From positions 32,781,376-32,845,375 of the forward strand of contig NC_085872.1 in NCBI RefSeq assembly GCF_034702125.1: a DNA stretch of 64,000 bases, in the 5' to 3' direction. This document shows, in pieces, positions 44,290 through 55,138 of the stretch. The stretch comes from Engraulis encrasicolus. Its lineage: Eukaryota; Chordata; Actinopteri; Clupeiformes; Engraulidae. The position numbers and the translations under genes are program-made. The number at the start of each line of letters is the position of its first letter. Positions within the stretch are counted from its first letter, which is position 1. A model generated the notes under the pieces. The model saw nothing but the letters and a program-made list of their open reading frames with translations, searched no databases and was not told where the DNA came from.

Positions 44290-45688
44290 TTAGCACGACT
44301 ACGCCACCTACGGGGGTCAATCGTAGGACAAGGTCACCCCTTTTTGAAACATCGAAGGCACCACAGGTTCGCACATTTCAGAGGGGAGAGATGCGTGTTC
44401 CCTAAAGACATCTGTTTTATTTTCTGTACAGAAGTTGACTTAAAATTCATAGCAACAGGAAATATTTACAGCCTTCAGTTCTTCATTCCATTCAGCAACA
44501 CATGACCTTACATTCATACCACCACATAAGGTGAGCGGCAGGTAATTCCCAAAGAGCCCCAAAAAGAAAAGAAAATACAACCACAAAATAGAAAACCATG
44601 CGAGACGACACTGCAAACCGGAGGGTAGCCAGATAAGTAGAGCGAGGTACACGCCATGCAAAGTTCGACACGCCAAAATAATAAAATGTCATGAGTTTTA
44701 CATTGTGGGAAAGAAAAAGGAAAACCATGCAAGTCATAAAATAAAAAAAGGAGGGCACACTTTATAGGGACTAGCTCTGCGCCCCACGGATGCGGGGTCT
44801 ACGGGAGAAAGGTGCATGTCAGTCACTTCAAATTCACACACAAACTGCGCTGGATGCGACGTGAGGAACGCCACGGCACCAGTATGTAGCGCAGTCCTAA
44901 GCAGGCAGGCCACCTGCTCCTACACACTTCTGTTTCTTCGTTCGATGGCAAATCAGCTGTAGACAAAGCAGCAGTCTGGGGGCATGGACACGCCTGGGCC
45001 ACTCCACTACACCTGTGACGTAAACAGGCAAAGCGCACCCCAATTAGACTACTGCATCTACACACGCACCACTAAGATTACTGTCGGAACAGCCACTGCA
45101 CACATACATACCAGGGAAGTGAGGAGATCATCTAGTCGAAACCAGAGAGATGAGGCAACCACTGTCGGCACTCGCTGTCCTTCTGGGAAAGCTGGCCACT
45201 GACTCGTACCGTGGGAAAACGGCCGCCAATTGAAAGCGCGCAACTATGACAAGAGAGCGCAACTTTTAGTACCAACACTCCACAAGAAGAACTACACTCA
45301 CAATAATAAGCAATGAAAGTTACTCACCAGTCCAGGCACACAATCTCTCCAAACCAGCCACCAAGGCCTACTTGCATCCCATGCCACAACCAACCCTGGC
45401 CCCCGGAAACAGAGGACCCGTACGTACCCAAACACCCGCCTTTATGTTAAGGATTGAGAACAGTCTCCACCAATCCATGGCGGTCCCCTGGGAAATCGCA
45501 TGACGCAAAACACTTCATCCAGCTACATTTTCACGGAGTTCAACAACCTCACAACCACATACCTGCCAACCTTTAAAAAAAAATTCTGAGTAGCAACTTA
45601 TCGCGCCGCGGCAATTCACAGCGCAAGTGAGAAAATGTGGTCAACACAGCGCAACACCATGGCAAAGCAACGGGGCTGCCCATCTGAG
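44290..45688. other. No recognised feature
   Basis: Open frames on both strands are short and lack domain signatures. I see no terminal repeats. The GC-rich part at 44770-45260 has several overlapping open frames, but nothing that distinguishes one as coding. Confidence 0.3.
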
Positions 45689-45689
45689 A

Positions 45690-46046
45690 GTAGAGGTGCT
45701 TAACTCGAATCTTTGGGGCGTCCGGGCTGATTGGATCATTTTAAGGAGGGTATCCGGATTAGACGGATCACTCGGATCACTTATTTAAAATAAATAATAA
45801 TAATGTATTTTTTAAAACGTTTCTGCCTTTAAGTGGCTATGCTTATTGATAAATCAAAGACTGAGACAGTTTGATCAACAAAACTCACTTTATGAATCGT
45901 CACAGTTCCGAAACTCGTGCTGCAATCCGACCCACCTGGGTCTCCTCACTAAACATGCGACCACGACTCGAAGAGCCTTTGGCAGCATTGAAACGGCATG
46001 TTCCTGATTTTGCAATAAGTAATGTGTGTGTTTGTAGGCTATTTAA
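45690..46046 (+). repeat. Repeat family A, copy 3
   Basis: Starts AGAGGTGCTTAACTCGAATC and runs collinear with 32516-32855, then with 11640-11690 (CATGTTCCTGATTTTG, then AATGTGTGTGTTTGTA). It is cut at 46046 by a TTAA-flanked MITE. Sequence resumes at 46401 without a recognisable match. Confidence 0.75.
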
Positions 46047-46400
46047 AGGGACACTGTGCAGGAAATGGTCAAAAAAGGTACTACAACTATGCTGCTCATT
46101 GAAACTGTGTTGCATATTGCCAAATTTGACCTTTTCATGATAGTTTACTAAGTAATAAACAAATATTTTCTAATAAGATCCAAGTACAGTCATTTTTTCA
46201 GCTAAAAATGGCTATTTTTGGAAATTCAAAATGGCAGACCATGGAGAAGATCCCCCTTTTCATGTATGAAAAGTGCTGTTTTTCCAGTCATAATGAATAC
46301 TTAGAATTTGATGGTGGTAAGTATTCATGAAAAAGGTAACATTAGTGAATGGTTAGCATGAATTCTGGAAATAAACAACTAAAAATCTCACAGTGTCCCT
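46047..46400. mobile_element. TTAA-flanked MITE
   Basis: Ends AGGGACACTGTG and CACAGTGTCCCT are perfect 12 bp inverted repeats, with TTAA directly outside (46043-46046, 46401-46404). The 354 bp body is non-coding. A decayed inverted copy is at 31182-31450. Confidence 0.92.
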
Positions 46401-46404
46401 TTAA

Positions 46405-46968
46405 TGATCCGACCCAAATGGAAACCGAATTTAGTTTGCTGCTAATCTACTAATTTATAGCTCAGTAATAGTCAGCCAGTTCACCACATTTTCTCATTTG
46501 GAAAGTAATATTGTTTCGGTCCAATATCAAAACAAGCATCCTCAACATATTGCCGTCAAATGAGGCGAAACCTTGAGTGAACCATTATGTTTAGTTCAGA
46601 CTTCGGCCTTTATAAATTTACGGATTTAGCAACTGAAGCCCATTTACCTTTGAAACTGTGATTTTGACAGTGCACACTTGTAAAACTACAGCTACAGTAC
46701 CAAGATGGATAATATAATATGAGGACAGGAGGAGGAGAGTAGGGTGCATCAAACGTCCCAACGTCTAAAATGCTAAAAGGGCAGAACAATATGCTTGAAA
46801 TTCTGAATGGCAGTGGATGGGCTATTTTAGCAAAATCCTTGAAAAGTGTGTTCTACACTATTTTTGTCAAAACTATAAAAGAGAATCATTTGGAATGCTC
46901 AATTCACTACCATTCAAAATGTCAAGGCTATTGTGCCACCCTTAAACATCAGAGAAATTTGCTAGAAA
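46405..46968. other. No recognised feature
   Basis: Non-coding by inspection. No repeat or exon structure is visible. Confidence 0.25.
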
Positions 46969-46969
46969 T

Positions 46970-47890
46970 TTACAAGGAAGTTATGATAGTGCAAGGGGGA
47001 GGTGAGGGAGGGTGGGTAAAATTGCCACACCTGAAAACGTACCAACAAGAATGGCACTGGATTGCCCAAGCCCTTTGAGGCAACCTGGCCAACACTGGCG
47101 GGTCCAATGCTGGTGTATCCCCCAGCACCGCATGCATTTCCTCAAAATGTGCCCATGAAGAGGCAGTTTCTTCCCCCTCACTCGTCCCAGACCCAGTATT
47201 CTGTGTCCGCAGGTTCTGAAATATAAAACATAAATTAGTTAAGTAATGTAATGAGTGACAAAGACCTGTAAATACCCTGTATTTCATTTTGAGGTTCTCC
47301 CATTTTTTGGATGCCTGGTGGATGGTCACTCTGCCCTCCAACCCCAGCTCTTTCACTGCTCTCCTGGAAACAGAGTAGAATTAGGAGTGGAGAAGTTGTA
47401 TTTATCCTGAAGGAAATTAACAGTGGTGGACAAGTTTTTTTTTTTTTTTTTAAGCAGTTTCCAACACAGATTACTTATCTGAGTAAAAAGTAGGCCTAGA
47501 GCAATGTAATTGACTTAAGATAAGTTGAATATGCACGGGTTGGACTGAGTTTGGTGGGTCCTGGTTAGGTTTTTATTGTTTCAGTAATAACACAGTAGCT
47601 CAATTGTAGCTACAATGGAGTAGCACTAGCTACACTGAACGGTGTAACAACTATGTAATATCATGTGCTACTGTTGTAATTACACCACAAAAGTATTTGT
47701 TCTTTTACTTTGTCCACCACTGGAAATTAAATGCACACACACACACGGTTAGAAAACACTGATGTAGATAATGATCTGATGATGATCTAGGAAATACTCA
47801 CTCCCACAAGACTTTGGAGGACCCGTGTATCTCGTGGCCATTGGATTTCCGTTAACAAATCTTTTTGAATGCTCTCCCATTGGTTAACGC
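46970..47890 (-). pseudogene. Myb/SANT-like DNA-binding exons
   Basis: Three minus-strand blocks join in phase. Block 47812 to about 47890 (NGHEIHGSSKVLW, donor GGGA then GTGAGT) joins block 47276-47363 (acceptor TCTGTTTCCAG; RAVKELGLEGRVTIHQASKK, then WENLKMKYR; donor AGG then GTATTT). That joins block 47084-47215 (acceptor TATATTTCAG; NLRTQNTGSGTSEGEETA, then HFEEMHAVLGDTPALDPPVL). The order ELGLEG...ASKKWENLKKKY...TGSGT...GE.TA..W..FEEMH is that of the Myb/SANT-like proteins that accompany several fish DNA transposons. The first block has a stop further upstream and is cut by a MITE at 47893, so the gene is broken. It lies on the same strand just downstream of the exons at 49.7-50.5 kb. 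Confidence 0.7.
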
Positions 47891-47893
47891 TTA

Positions 47894-48137
47894 CGGTAGG
47901 GACACATAGGAGACGAAGCGAAGAGAGGCGAAATCCAACCGTCATCAGGTCGTCGCGGCGAATCAAGTGGAATGGAACAGTTACGTTGTTGATTTGATTG
48001 GGCCGCAGTAGGCGAATTTGCTCCTCATTTGCATAACATTAAACTTTCTTTAATAATTTTGCTTCGCTCCTGTTCGCTTGCTTTCGCCTGCCTTCGCCTC
48101 TCTCATAGGAATGAATGGCAAAGTTTGCAGATTCGCG
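47894..48137. mobile_element. PIF/Harbinger-like MITE, copy c, truncated
   Basis: Inverse-orientation copy of the 5133 family. The CGGTAGGGACACATA end is intact, preceded by TTA. The other end lacks the last ~18 bp, stopping after GCAGATTCGCG. It sits in the SANT-like coding block. Confidence 0.85.
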
Positions 48138-48291
48138 TTAGCAGTGCACGTTACATTTTTCAACCAAGCTGAACTTTATCGTCCCGTTGGCAAGCCGCCC
48201 ATCACCCTCGCTTCTCTACCGCATCTCATCGGAAAATAATGGAACGCCTTGCCTCTATCGCTTTGGAAGCGTACATGTAAATCAGACGTCA

Positions 48292-48588
48292 CGGTAGGGA
48301 CACATACACGCGAATTTGCGAACTTTGCCATTCATTCCTATGAGAGAGGCGAAGGCAAGGGATGGCGAGGCGAAGGCAAGCGACAGCAAGCGAACAGGAG
48401 CGAAGCGAAGCAAAATTATTAAAGAAAGTTTAATGTTATGCAAATGAGGAGCGAATTATCCTGCCACGGCCCTATCAAATCAACAACATAACTGTTCCAT
48501 TCCATTTGATTCGCCGCGACGACCTGATGACGGTTGGATTTCGCCTCTCTTCGCTTCGCCTGGCTTCGCCTCCTATGTGTCCCTACCG
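48292..48588. mobile_element. PIF/Harbinger-like MITE, copy d, TSD TCA
   Basis: A complete 297 bp copy with both CGGTAGGGACACATA termini. TCA lies at 48289-48291 and 48589-48591, an exact 3 bp duplication, which fixes the element boundaries for the whole family and shows that the target is TNA rather than strictly TWA. Confidence 0.92.
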
Positions 48589-48807
48589 TCAGTCGCTAGA
48601 TGAGGTTTTCAGTTGGCAGGGACGTCAACAGTAACACTGAGCACAGGTCCTTGGTCCAGGTGTTGTCAATGGCAGTAACGCCTCCTCAGATGGGTAGCAT
48701 GTCATTTTCCCGACGTCTCTAGATGTTTTACATCCAAGCAAGATCCTTTGCACTCTCGCTCACTCCCCCTTTTTTCCTCAATGTAGGGTACAAAAACATC
48801 GGAGAAG

Positions 48808-49712
48808 CAGTGTTGCCAATTTAGCGACTTTTGGCCACCTCTGGCGACAAAAAAAATCATCTAGCGACTTAGCGACTTTTCAGGCTCAATCTGGCCGAAT
48901 CTAGCGACTATTTCGCTTGTCTTGTGAGATGCAAATCAGTGTCCCTCCCCACGACACCACACAATGCATTTCCAGTGGCGGGTAGAGACAGACGTGATAG
49001 CCTACATGATGCACCACGGTGTGGCGACTTTTGTGATACGCACAGGAATTCTCATGCACGTACATCTGCTTGTATGAGACTACGGCAAGCGATATGGGAC
49101 AAAGATATGGCAGGAACCGAATGTCAACATAAACCGAGATTGTAATCTTCGATATGGTCACCAAATGTTTTGGGACTGTCATTTATGTTATGCCTACACT
49201 TTGGAATTAGATCATAGTCTTGTTGTTACACAGGTATATTTGATTTACCTAAACTGTACCCTGTACTTAACTTTACTCGGTCTACCCTACAAGCATATGA
49301 CAAATTTAAATGAGCACAGGCTGGCCGCACCGACCGCAGTGAATCTCGGGCATATGGCGACAAAAAACGAATTTAGCGCCTTTAGCGCCTTTTTGGTGCA
49401 TGTGGCGACTTTTTAAAACGTGCTTTTTCAGTGACAAATGAATCGTTTTTCCACATAATTCTGACTCTGCGCCGCCGTCAGAAGCGTTTCCCACGGTTAA
49501 GCGGGGCTGCAGATAAGCTCTGATCTCCAAAAAGTAGCTAGCACCGCCCACTTGTACTGTGGACGAAGGCATGTGGGCACGTTTTCTGTAGATCAGCGCT
49601 CCGTGCGTGACATTGTGACGTCATACGTAACGTCATGACGTCATCTAGCGACTTCTAGCGACTTTTCAGCAAGCCCATAGCGACTTTGGCTGATTTTCTT
49701 TTGGCAACACTG
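48808..49712. mobile_element. hAT element, non-autonomous, TSD CGGAGAAG
   Basis: Ends CAGTGTTGCCAATTTAGCGA and GGCAACACTG are inverted. The phrase TAGCGACTTTT recurs near both ends. CGGAGAAG is repeated exactly at 48800-48807 and 49713-49720. The first ~400 bp match the coding-capable relative at 33430. This copy has lost the transposase. It interrupts the accessory gene between its WWPPYK-type and SANT-type parts. Confidence 0.95.
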
Positions 49713-49720
49713 CGGAGAAG

Positions 49721-50510
49721 AAACCTTATAACTTCAGATCAAGCATGGAGGTGTGGACAGACCTGTCCCATTTGAGGCTGATTTCCTCCGGGGTGCCTGT
49801 GTAAGTGCATGTCACCAATTAGTTCTCCTTCAAAACTTAAAGAAGACCAACACAACACTACCATAAGCAATCACCCTCATGTTACACACTTGTTGTGGAA
49901 GGAAGTAATGTCCTCACAGTGCTGATTTTTAAGGCTTCACATGTAATGTCATTGTGCAGGTCTTTACAAAATCACTTCAGCAACGGCTGTCTACTCCACT
50001 CTCTCAGAACGTTCGATTTCGTCACATCACTCAACACATACGGGCTACTCAGATTCAAATATGGTACAATAGTGCCACCTTCTGGTAAACAAATGCAATA
50101 GCTATAATCTAAGACAGACAGGTCAAACAGGTCAACAAAAAGACAGAAGATGAGAATAGGACAATAACAAAAGACAAACATGGGGGCAAGTTACACTGGT
50201 ACATTACACTTACTTATGTCTGAAATGACCCTGCAACGATACTGACGCCATCCCTTTGATGGATTCGGCCTCTTCTTTTTAAACACGCATTGCAGAATTT
50301 TATAGGAGTCTTTGTATGGAGGCCACCACGCCAATCCTCCATCACGTTTCCCTAGGTGGTAAAACAGACATTGGCACAGATTACATTATGCTTTTAATTC
50401 AGAATAAAATACTACTGTATATTATTTATTTATTTATTTTTACCTGAAAACCATTCTTTGATGATGGGCCCAGTGCCGCCATCCTCAAAGTGCACCATGG
50501 AGTAGCTCTT
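49721..50510 (-). pseudogene. Transposon accessory gene, WPPY-type domain exons upstream of the SANT exons
   Basis: Three minus-strand exons join in phase with canonical splice sites. The first (50444-50510; acceptor ATTTTTGCAG) reads KSYSMVHFEDGGTG, then IKEWFS. The second (50214-50351; acceptor CACCTAG) reads KRDGGLAWWPPYKDSYKIL, then NPSKGWRQYRCRVISDI. The third (about 49721-49796; acceptor TTACACAG) reads TPEEISLKWDRSVHTSML, then a stop near a hAT insertion. The VHFED...WWPPYK...W..Y..RV layout resembles an N-terminal domain seen in fish transposon-linked and DUF4806-type proteins, and SLKWDRSVHTSML looks like the first helix of a SANT-like domain whose remainder is at 47.9-47.1 kb. The first coding exon is not found. 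The acceptor of the first exon lies only 12 bp past the stop of the transposase frame at 50523. Confidence 0.6.
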
Positions 50511-50522
50511 CTGCAAAAATTG

Positions 50523-52185
50523 TTATTCTTTTATTTGTGTTTTTGCACACACAACGAACATTTTGCCATTAATTTGCCCTGCACTGCACATATGTGTTTT
50601 CTCTGATAACTTGTCCACCAAAAAAATCCCCAGGACATCTGATGCCACAGGGTACAGAAACTGTTGATGGTCAAACACTGAGTACAGCACCCAAATGTCC
50701 TCTGGTGTTTTGATGATGTTTCGTACTTTTGCCACTTTCCCTTCAATGGCTATTTGCTTTGTCCAGTTCTATTGTGAAGTTGTCTGTTTTGTAGGCGGAG
50801 TACTGCACAGCATCTGTTGTTGACGGTGGTAGTGGACCATTTAGGTGTTCCCCTTTCAATCCCAAGTCCTTCTTTGGCAGTGGGGTGGGACCGCCCTCCA
50901 GAATCCGCTTCACCACCTGGGAGCAGGGAGCTTTGGGTCTCCGTACCATTTTCTTTAAGGTCTTCATATATAGGGGTGGGCGGTATGGCCAAAAATGTAT
51001 ACCTCGGTATAATTTTAGCCACGGTATATATCACGGTATATATCACAGTATTTTACATTTGTGTAAAATTTAAGCATTCCGTCGCAAAATGTACAAAACA
51101 CCTTTTTTTTTACTTTTGCATTTGCATTTTTTAAACATTTGCATTTTTGTAATGTGTGTGAATTCTTGCTATTCAAATCTTTTGAAAACAAACAAAAACT
51201 ATGTAAAATGCATTTTGCAATGCAATGCAATAGGCTATAACACAGTCAATTTCACCAAGTCTAGAAGGTGTTAAACTAGGGAAGGGAGGGGTGTCAAACT
51301 GAACATGGATTTTATCCAATAAATCTTTCATTTGACCCTTTTTTCTATTTCTGGAGTTGCTGGGGGTAATTTGGAAATGTGTGCTTGCATCTGTGATTAT
51401 GCCAAGCCTAATGGTTCAGCTGTTATTGTTAAAGTTAAAAAAAAAAAACGAACTTTAACATGAGGCAGCTAGCAATGCATTGTAGAACTAATGCATTTAA
51501 ATGGCAGCTATCACTGCAGCAGCGGTTAGCGTGCTAACGTTAGCGAAATCGCTAAATCACATTTTAAACAGTGAACAGTCATCTAAGTTACTAACACCCA
51601 GCCAGATATCGTGAATGATATTATCTCACCTGGGCACAGTAACATACAGTAAGGCTGGCGCAAATGTAAAGCAACCAGTAGCACATAGATTTAGCACATT
51701 TCTGTTGTCAGACACCAGCATTGACATGAATGACTTGGGCTGTTAGCTTGCTAACTTGCTTTTCACACACCACTGTACATTAAATTGTGGAGACCAGAAT
51801 CAAAATCACATACAGTTTAAAACAATAGTTCACTACACTAACTATACATTTTACACTTAAAGCTTAAATGAAATTGTGCTTCTGTTCTACAACCACATTC
51901 TTTTGCTACTACCAGAAATATTCTAAAATCTCTCTGCTACTACGAGAGACAGTCTTGTGGATGTTCAAAACGTTGTCTATTACTGCCATCTGCAGGACGC
52001 AATGCGCTATGGCGGTAGAGCGGTATGGACAAAATCCATACCTTGGGGGAAAAAATACCTCGCACGATAGTATACCGTCCATACCGCGCACTCCTATTCA
52101 TATAGTTCTCGAACTTGAAGGCACTGAAAGAGAAATTTGCCATGACGCTTGACATCATTTGCCAGGTGCACGAGGTTGTGGACCA
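50523..52185 (-). pseudogene. tnp2 (EnSpm/CACTA)-like transposase, C-terminal part, split by a hAT element
   Basis: Minus strand from 52185 reads VHNLVHLANDVKRHG, then (52145-52105) FSFSAFKFENYMK. After removal of the hAT element at 50971-52096 it continues TLKKMVRRPKAPCSQVVKRI, then STTDAVQYSAYKTDNFTIEL. One lost base near 50754 shifts the frame to IEGKVAKVRNIIKTPEDIW, then VASDVLGIFLVDKLSEKT and a stop at 50523. The H.LVHL..DV and F.FENY..LKK..R phrases are those of the C-terminal third of animal tnp2-like transposases. The N-terminal part that should precede it is at 63291-64000 on the same strand. Inactive: frameshift plus insertion. Confidence 0.7.
50971..52096. mobile_element. hAT element, non-autonomous, TSD TTCATATA
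   Basis: Ends TAGGGGTGGGCGGTATGGCC and GGTATACCGTCCATACCGCG...CTCCTA are inverted. TTCATATA is repeated exactly at 50963-50970 and 52097-52104. The 1,126 bp body has no transposase. It lies in the coding sequence of the tnp2-like fossil, between codons for FENYM and KTLKK. Confidence 0.95.
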
Positions 52186-52312
52186 GACCCGTCGCCAGAA
52201 CTGATTCTTAAGGCGGGCTTATGAAATCCAAGGGTGGGCACCAAAATTATTTCGCTAATTTGATCATTTGCGCAGTCCAAATCCATTAATTAAACATGGG
52301 GACAGCGTGCGC

Positions 52313-52360
52313 TCTCTCACACACGCGCGCGCAGACACACACACACACACAGGCGCACGC
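52313..52360 (+). repeat. CA/CG-rich simple repeat
   Basis: A run of CACACACGCGCGCGCAGACA followed by CACACACACACA. Confidence 0.85.
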
Positions 52361-52493
52361 GCCGAAATAGAATACACGCAGCATCTCGAACTAAAACAAA
52401 CAAACAAAAAACCACCACGACTGGCAGCGGCGATTCTAGGGCAAGTTGGGAGCGAAAATGTTAACGAATTTGACATCTTAGCTGTTGATTCAC

Positions 52494-53650
52494 CTTATTA
52501 TATGGTGTGACGTCATCGGTCGAATGCTCCATTCATTTCAACGGGGCTCCCCAACGTTCGCACGTCTGTTATTTTTCGATAACGGACGGGTTGGTCTATA
52601 ACAGACCGCTGTCAATGGCAACAAGACTTTTCACTGCTAAAGCGACTTTTCAACAAGACTCTAATCAGCTGCTGTGATAGACAACACCTGTTGTCCTGGC
52701 TACCTAGCTGTTGCCTAGCGGTGTGCCACAACGGCACTGTTTTGTTTTGCGCAGGAACAATCTTTTGACATTAAAAACTATAATAGACTTAACATTAAAT
52801 TGGCCTAAAGAAATGTCCCCGCCATGTGTGAATCATTTAAGTATATCCATATAATAAGCGGGTTAACTTTCGGCGAGTCAGTCGCTTTGTGGAATAGCAG
52901 CACTTCAGAGAGAACCTCCGCTCCGCGTCGGGGTCTAAAGATTCTCTCTGTCGTGCTGCTATTCCACGGTAGCGACCTTCTCGCCGAACGTTAACCCTTA
53001 CTTATTATATGGTTGTGACGTCATCTGTCGAATGCTCCATTCATTTCAACGGGGCCCCCCAACGTTCGGACGTCTGTTATTTTTCGATAACGGACGGGTT
53101 GGTCTATAACAGACCGCTGTCAATGGCAACAAGACTTTTCACTGCTAAAGCGACTTTTCAACAAGACTCTAATCAACTGCTGTGATAGACAGCACCCGTT
53201 GTCCTGGCTACCGCTGTCAATGGCAACAAGACGTTCACTGCTAAAGCCACTGGCTTGTATACAAGTCAGTGGCTAAAGCGAATGTTTCATATCACTCCGC
53301 AGGGGGTCCGGTCTTTTGTCACTCTAATCAGCTGCTGTGATAGACAACACCTGTTGTCCTGGCTAGCCTACCTAGCTGTTGCCTAGCGGTGTTCCACAAC
53401 GGCACTGTTTTGTTTTGCGCAGCAACAATCTTAACATTAAATAGGTCTAAAGAAATGTCCCCGCATGTGTGAATCATTTAAGTATATCCATATAATAAGC
53501 GGGTTAACTTTCGGCGAGTCGGTCGCTTTGTGGAATAGCAGCACTTCAGAGAGAACAAGACCCCTCCGCTCCGCGTCGGGGTCTAAAGATTCTCTCTGTC
53601 GTGCTGCTATTCCACGGTAGCGACCTTCTCGCCGAACGTTAACCCTTACA
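52494..53650. repeat. Direct duplication of a palindrome-ended unit plus hairpin
   Basis: Unit 1 (52494-52998) and unit 2 (about 52995-53650) are near-identical. Each starts TTATTATATGG, contains ATTTTTCGATAACGGACGGG and GTCAATGGCAACAAGAC, reaches CCATATAATAAG, and then has a ~145 bp hairpin (TGGAATAGCAGCAC ... GTGCTGCTATTCCA between GTTAACTTTCGGCGAG and CTCGCCGAACGTTAAC). Unit 2 has an additional ~130 bp holding a second GTCAATGGCAACAAGAC and a small palindrome around 53255-53275. Confidence 0.88.
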
Positions 53651-54879
53651 TAATAGCCTTTGGGGCCCTAAGCGGCTACCTCGAGCTGCCTGGTGACAAG
53701 ATGCAACTCTGACGACAGGTTCAAAGCAAAGCAACAGTCAGAGTAGCTGCCTTTTGCCAAAATGCTAACACAGACAAAGCACACACCACCAACAACAACA
53801 ACAACTGCATGTGCACATGATGAGGTATTAGATGAGAGCAACAAGCATCTCAAACTGAATAGCCTACAAAACAAAACACCACGGCGCGGCGGCCGGGTAG
53901 GCTATTTCAAAGCAACCAACAGAAACATAGTAGCCTACAAATTGCAATTGCATCACACAGAGATGCGCGCGCACACACATACACACACACACACAATGTG
54001 ACTTACTATGAGTAGCGACAGGTAACAATTATTCGGACATTCTAACCCGGAAGTGGTCGTATTTTTGTAGTTTTTGCCTTTAAAACTACAAAATTTTGTA
54101 CCACCGGGTCACCGTTAGTACTTCCGGTTTACATTACTGAAAAGACGAGATTCTCGACTTCAAAACAAGACGCGATTCATCCATATCTGAACGATGTAGC
54201 TAATGTTTCAACCGATTATTTGCGGCAAGTCTCATATTTATGTGACACGCAGGTTTCGTCTTAACGTTCGTAAAGGGGTAACAGTATTTCGGATGCCTCT
54301 ATTGAAGTGCAAATCGTACAAACATATTACATTCTTACCACTTTTCATTTAGTGCACATTGTCAATATACTTGTTAGCTGTGAATTTGATCGGTTGTTGG
54401 GTAATTGTTGTCGCTAATAAGAACACATGTTAATCATAAATATCGATTGAAATTTTGCCTAACCTCAACTGTAAATTAAGATATGTTTCATACTTACGTG
54501 TCAATCAACTGCTTATTTCTGATACCGTTGTAATTGAAATGTTTAAATAAAAGTCATGAAAGAAGTCGTGAAGTAAGTGGTAATCATATAGTTTGCAGAT
54601 TTATGTTCAAGTTAAGTTAAGAGAACATGAGGTCAATAAGTAGCGTGAGTACCAACACGGTTTGCGGCTGCGGAGGCCATTTTTAGACCAAGTCATGTAA
54701 ACAATGGAGTGGAAGTCAACTTCCTGCTTGTGGGAGTACTTCTTGCAACCAAAACGTGCTCAAATGTCTCCCTCTGCTGGCACAAAACTTGAACATCAGT
54801 TTGGCATACATACATTTGTGAAATGATGGTGCTTTAATGTTCAATAATAAAAAGTCATATACACACACAAACACACACA

Positions 54880-55135
54880 CACAAGTAACTAATAATGTTG
54901 TTTTTTTGTTTTTCTTTACAGCAGGTTCACTCTCTCTCACACACACACAAACACAAGTAACTAACAATGGTTTTTTTGTTACAGCAGGTTCACTCACTCA
55001 CACACACAAGTAACTAAAAAAATTTTTTTTTTTACAGCAGGTTCACTCATACACAGACACACACAAGTAACTAACAATGTTTTTTTTATTTTTTAAGCAG
55101 GTTCACTCACACACACACACACACATTCTTTCTTT
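54880..55135. repeat. ~60 bp minisatellite in the 3' part of the pogo-like element
   Basis: Four to five units of CACAAGTAACTAACAATG, a T run, then ACAGCAGGTTCACTCA and a CA run. Unit length varies through the T and CA tracts. Confidence 0.88.
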
Positions 55136-55138
55136 TTT

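Noticed and set aside
44770..45260. GC-rich block with overlapping open frames as a gene
   Set aside because: No splice sites, domain or start context single out any one frame.
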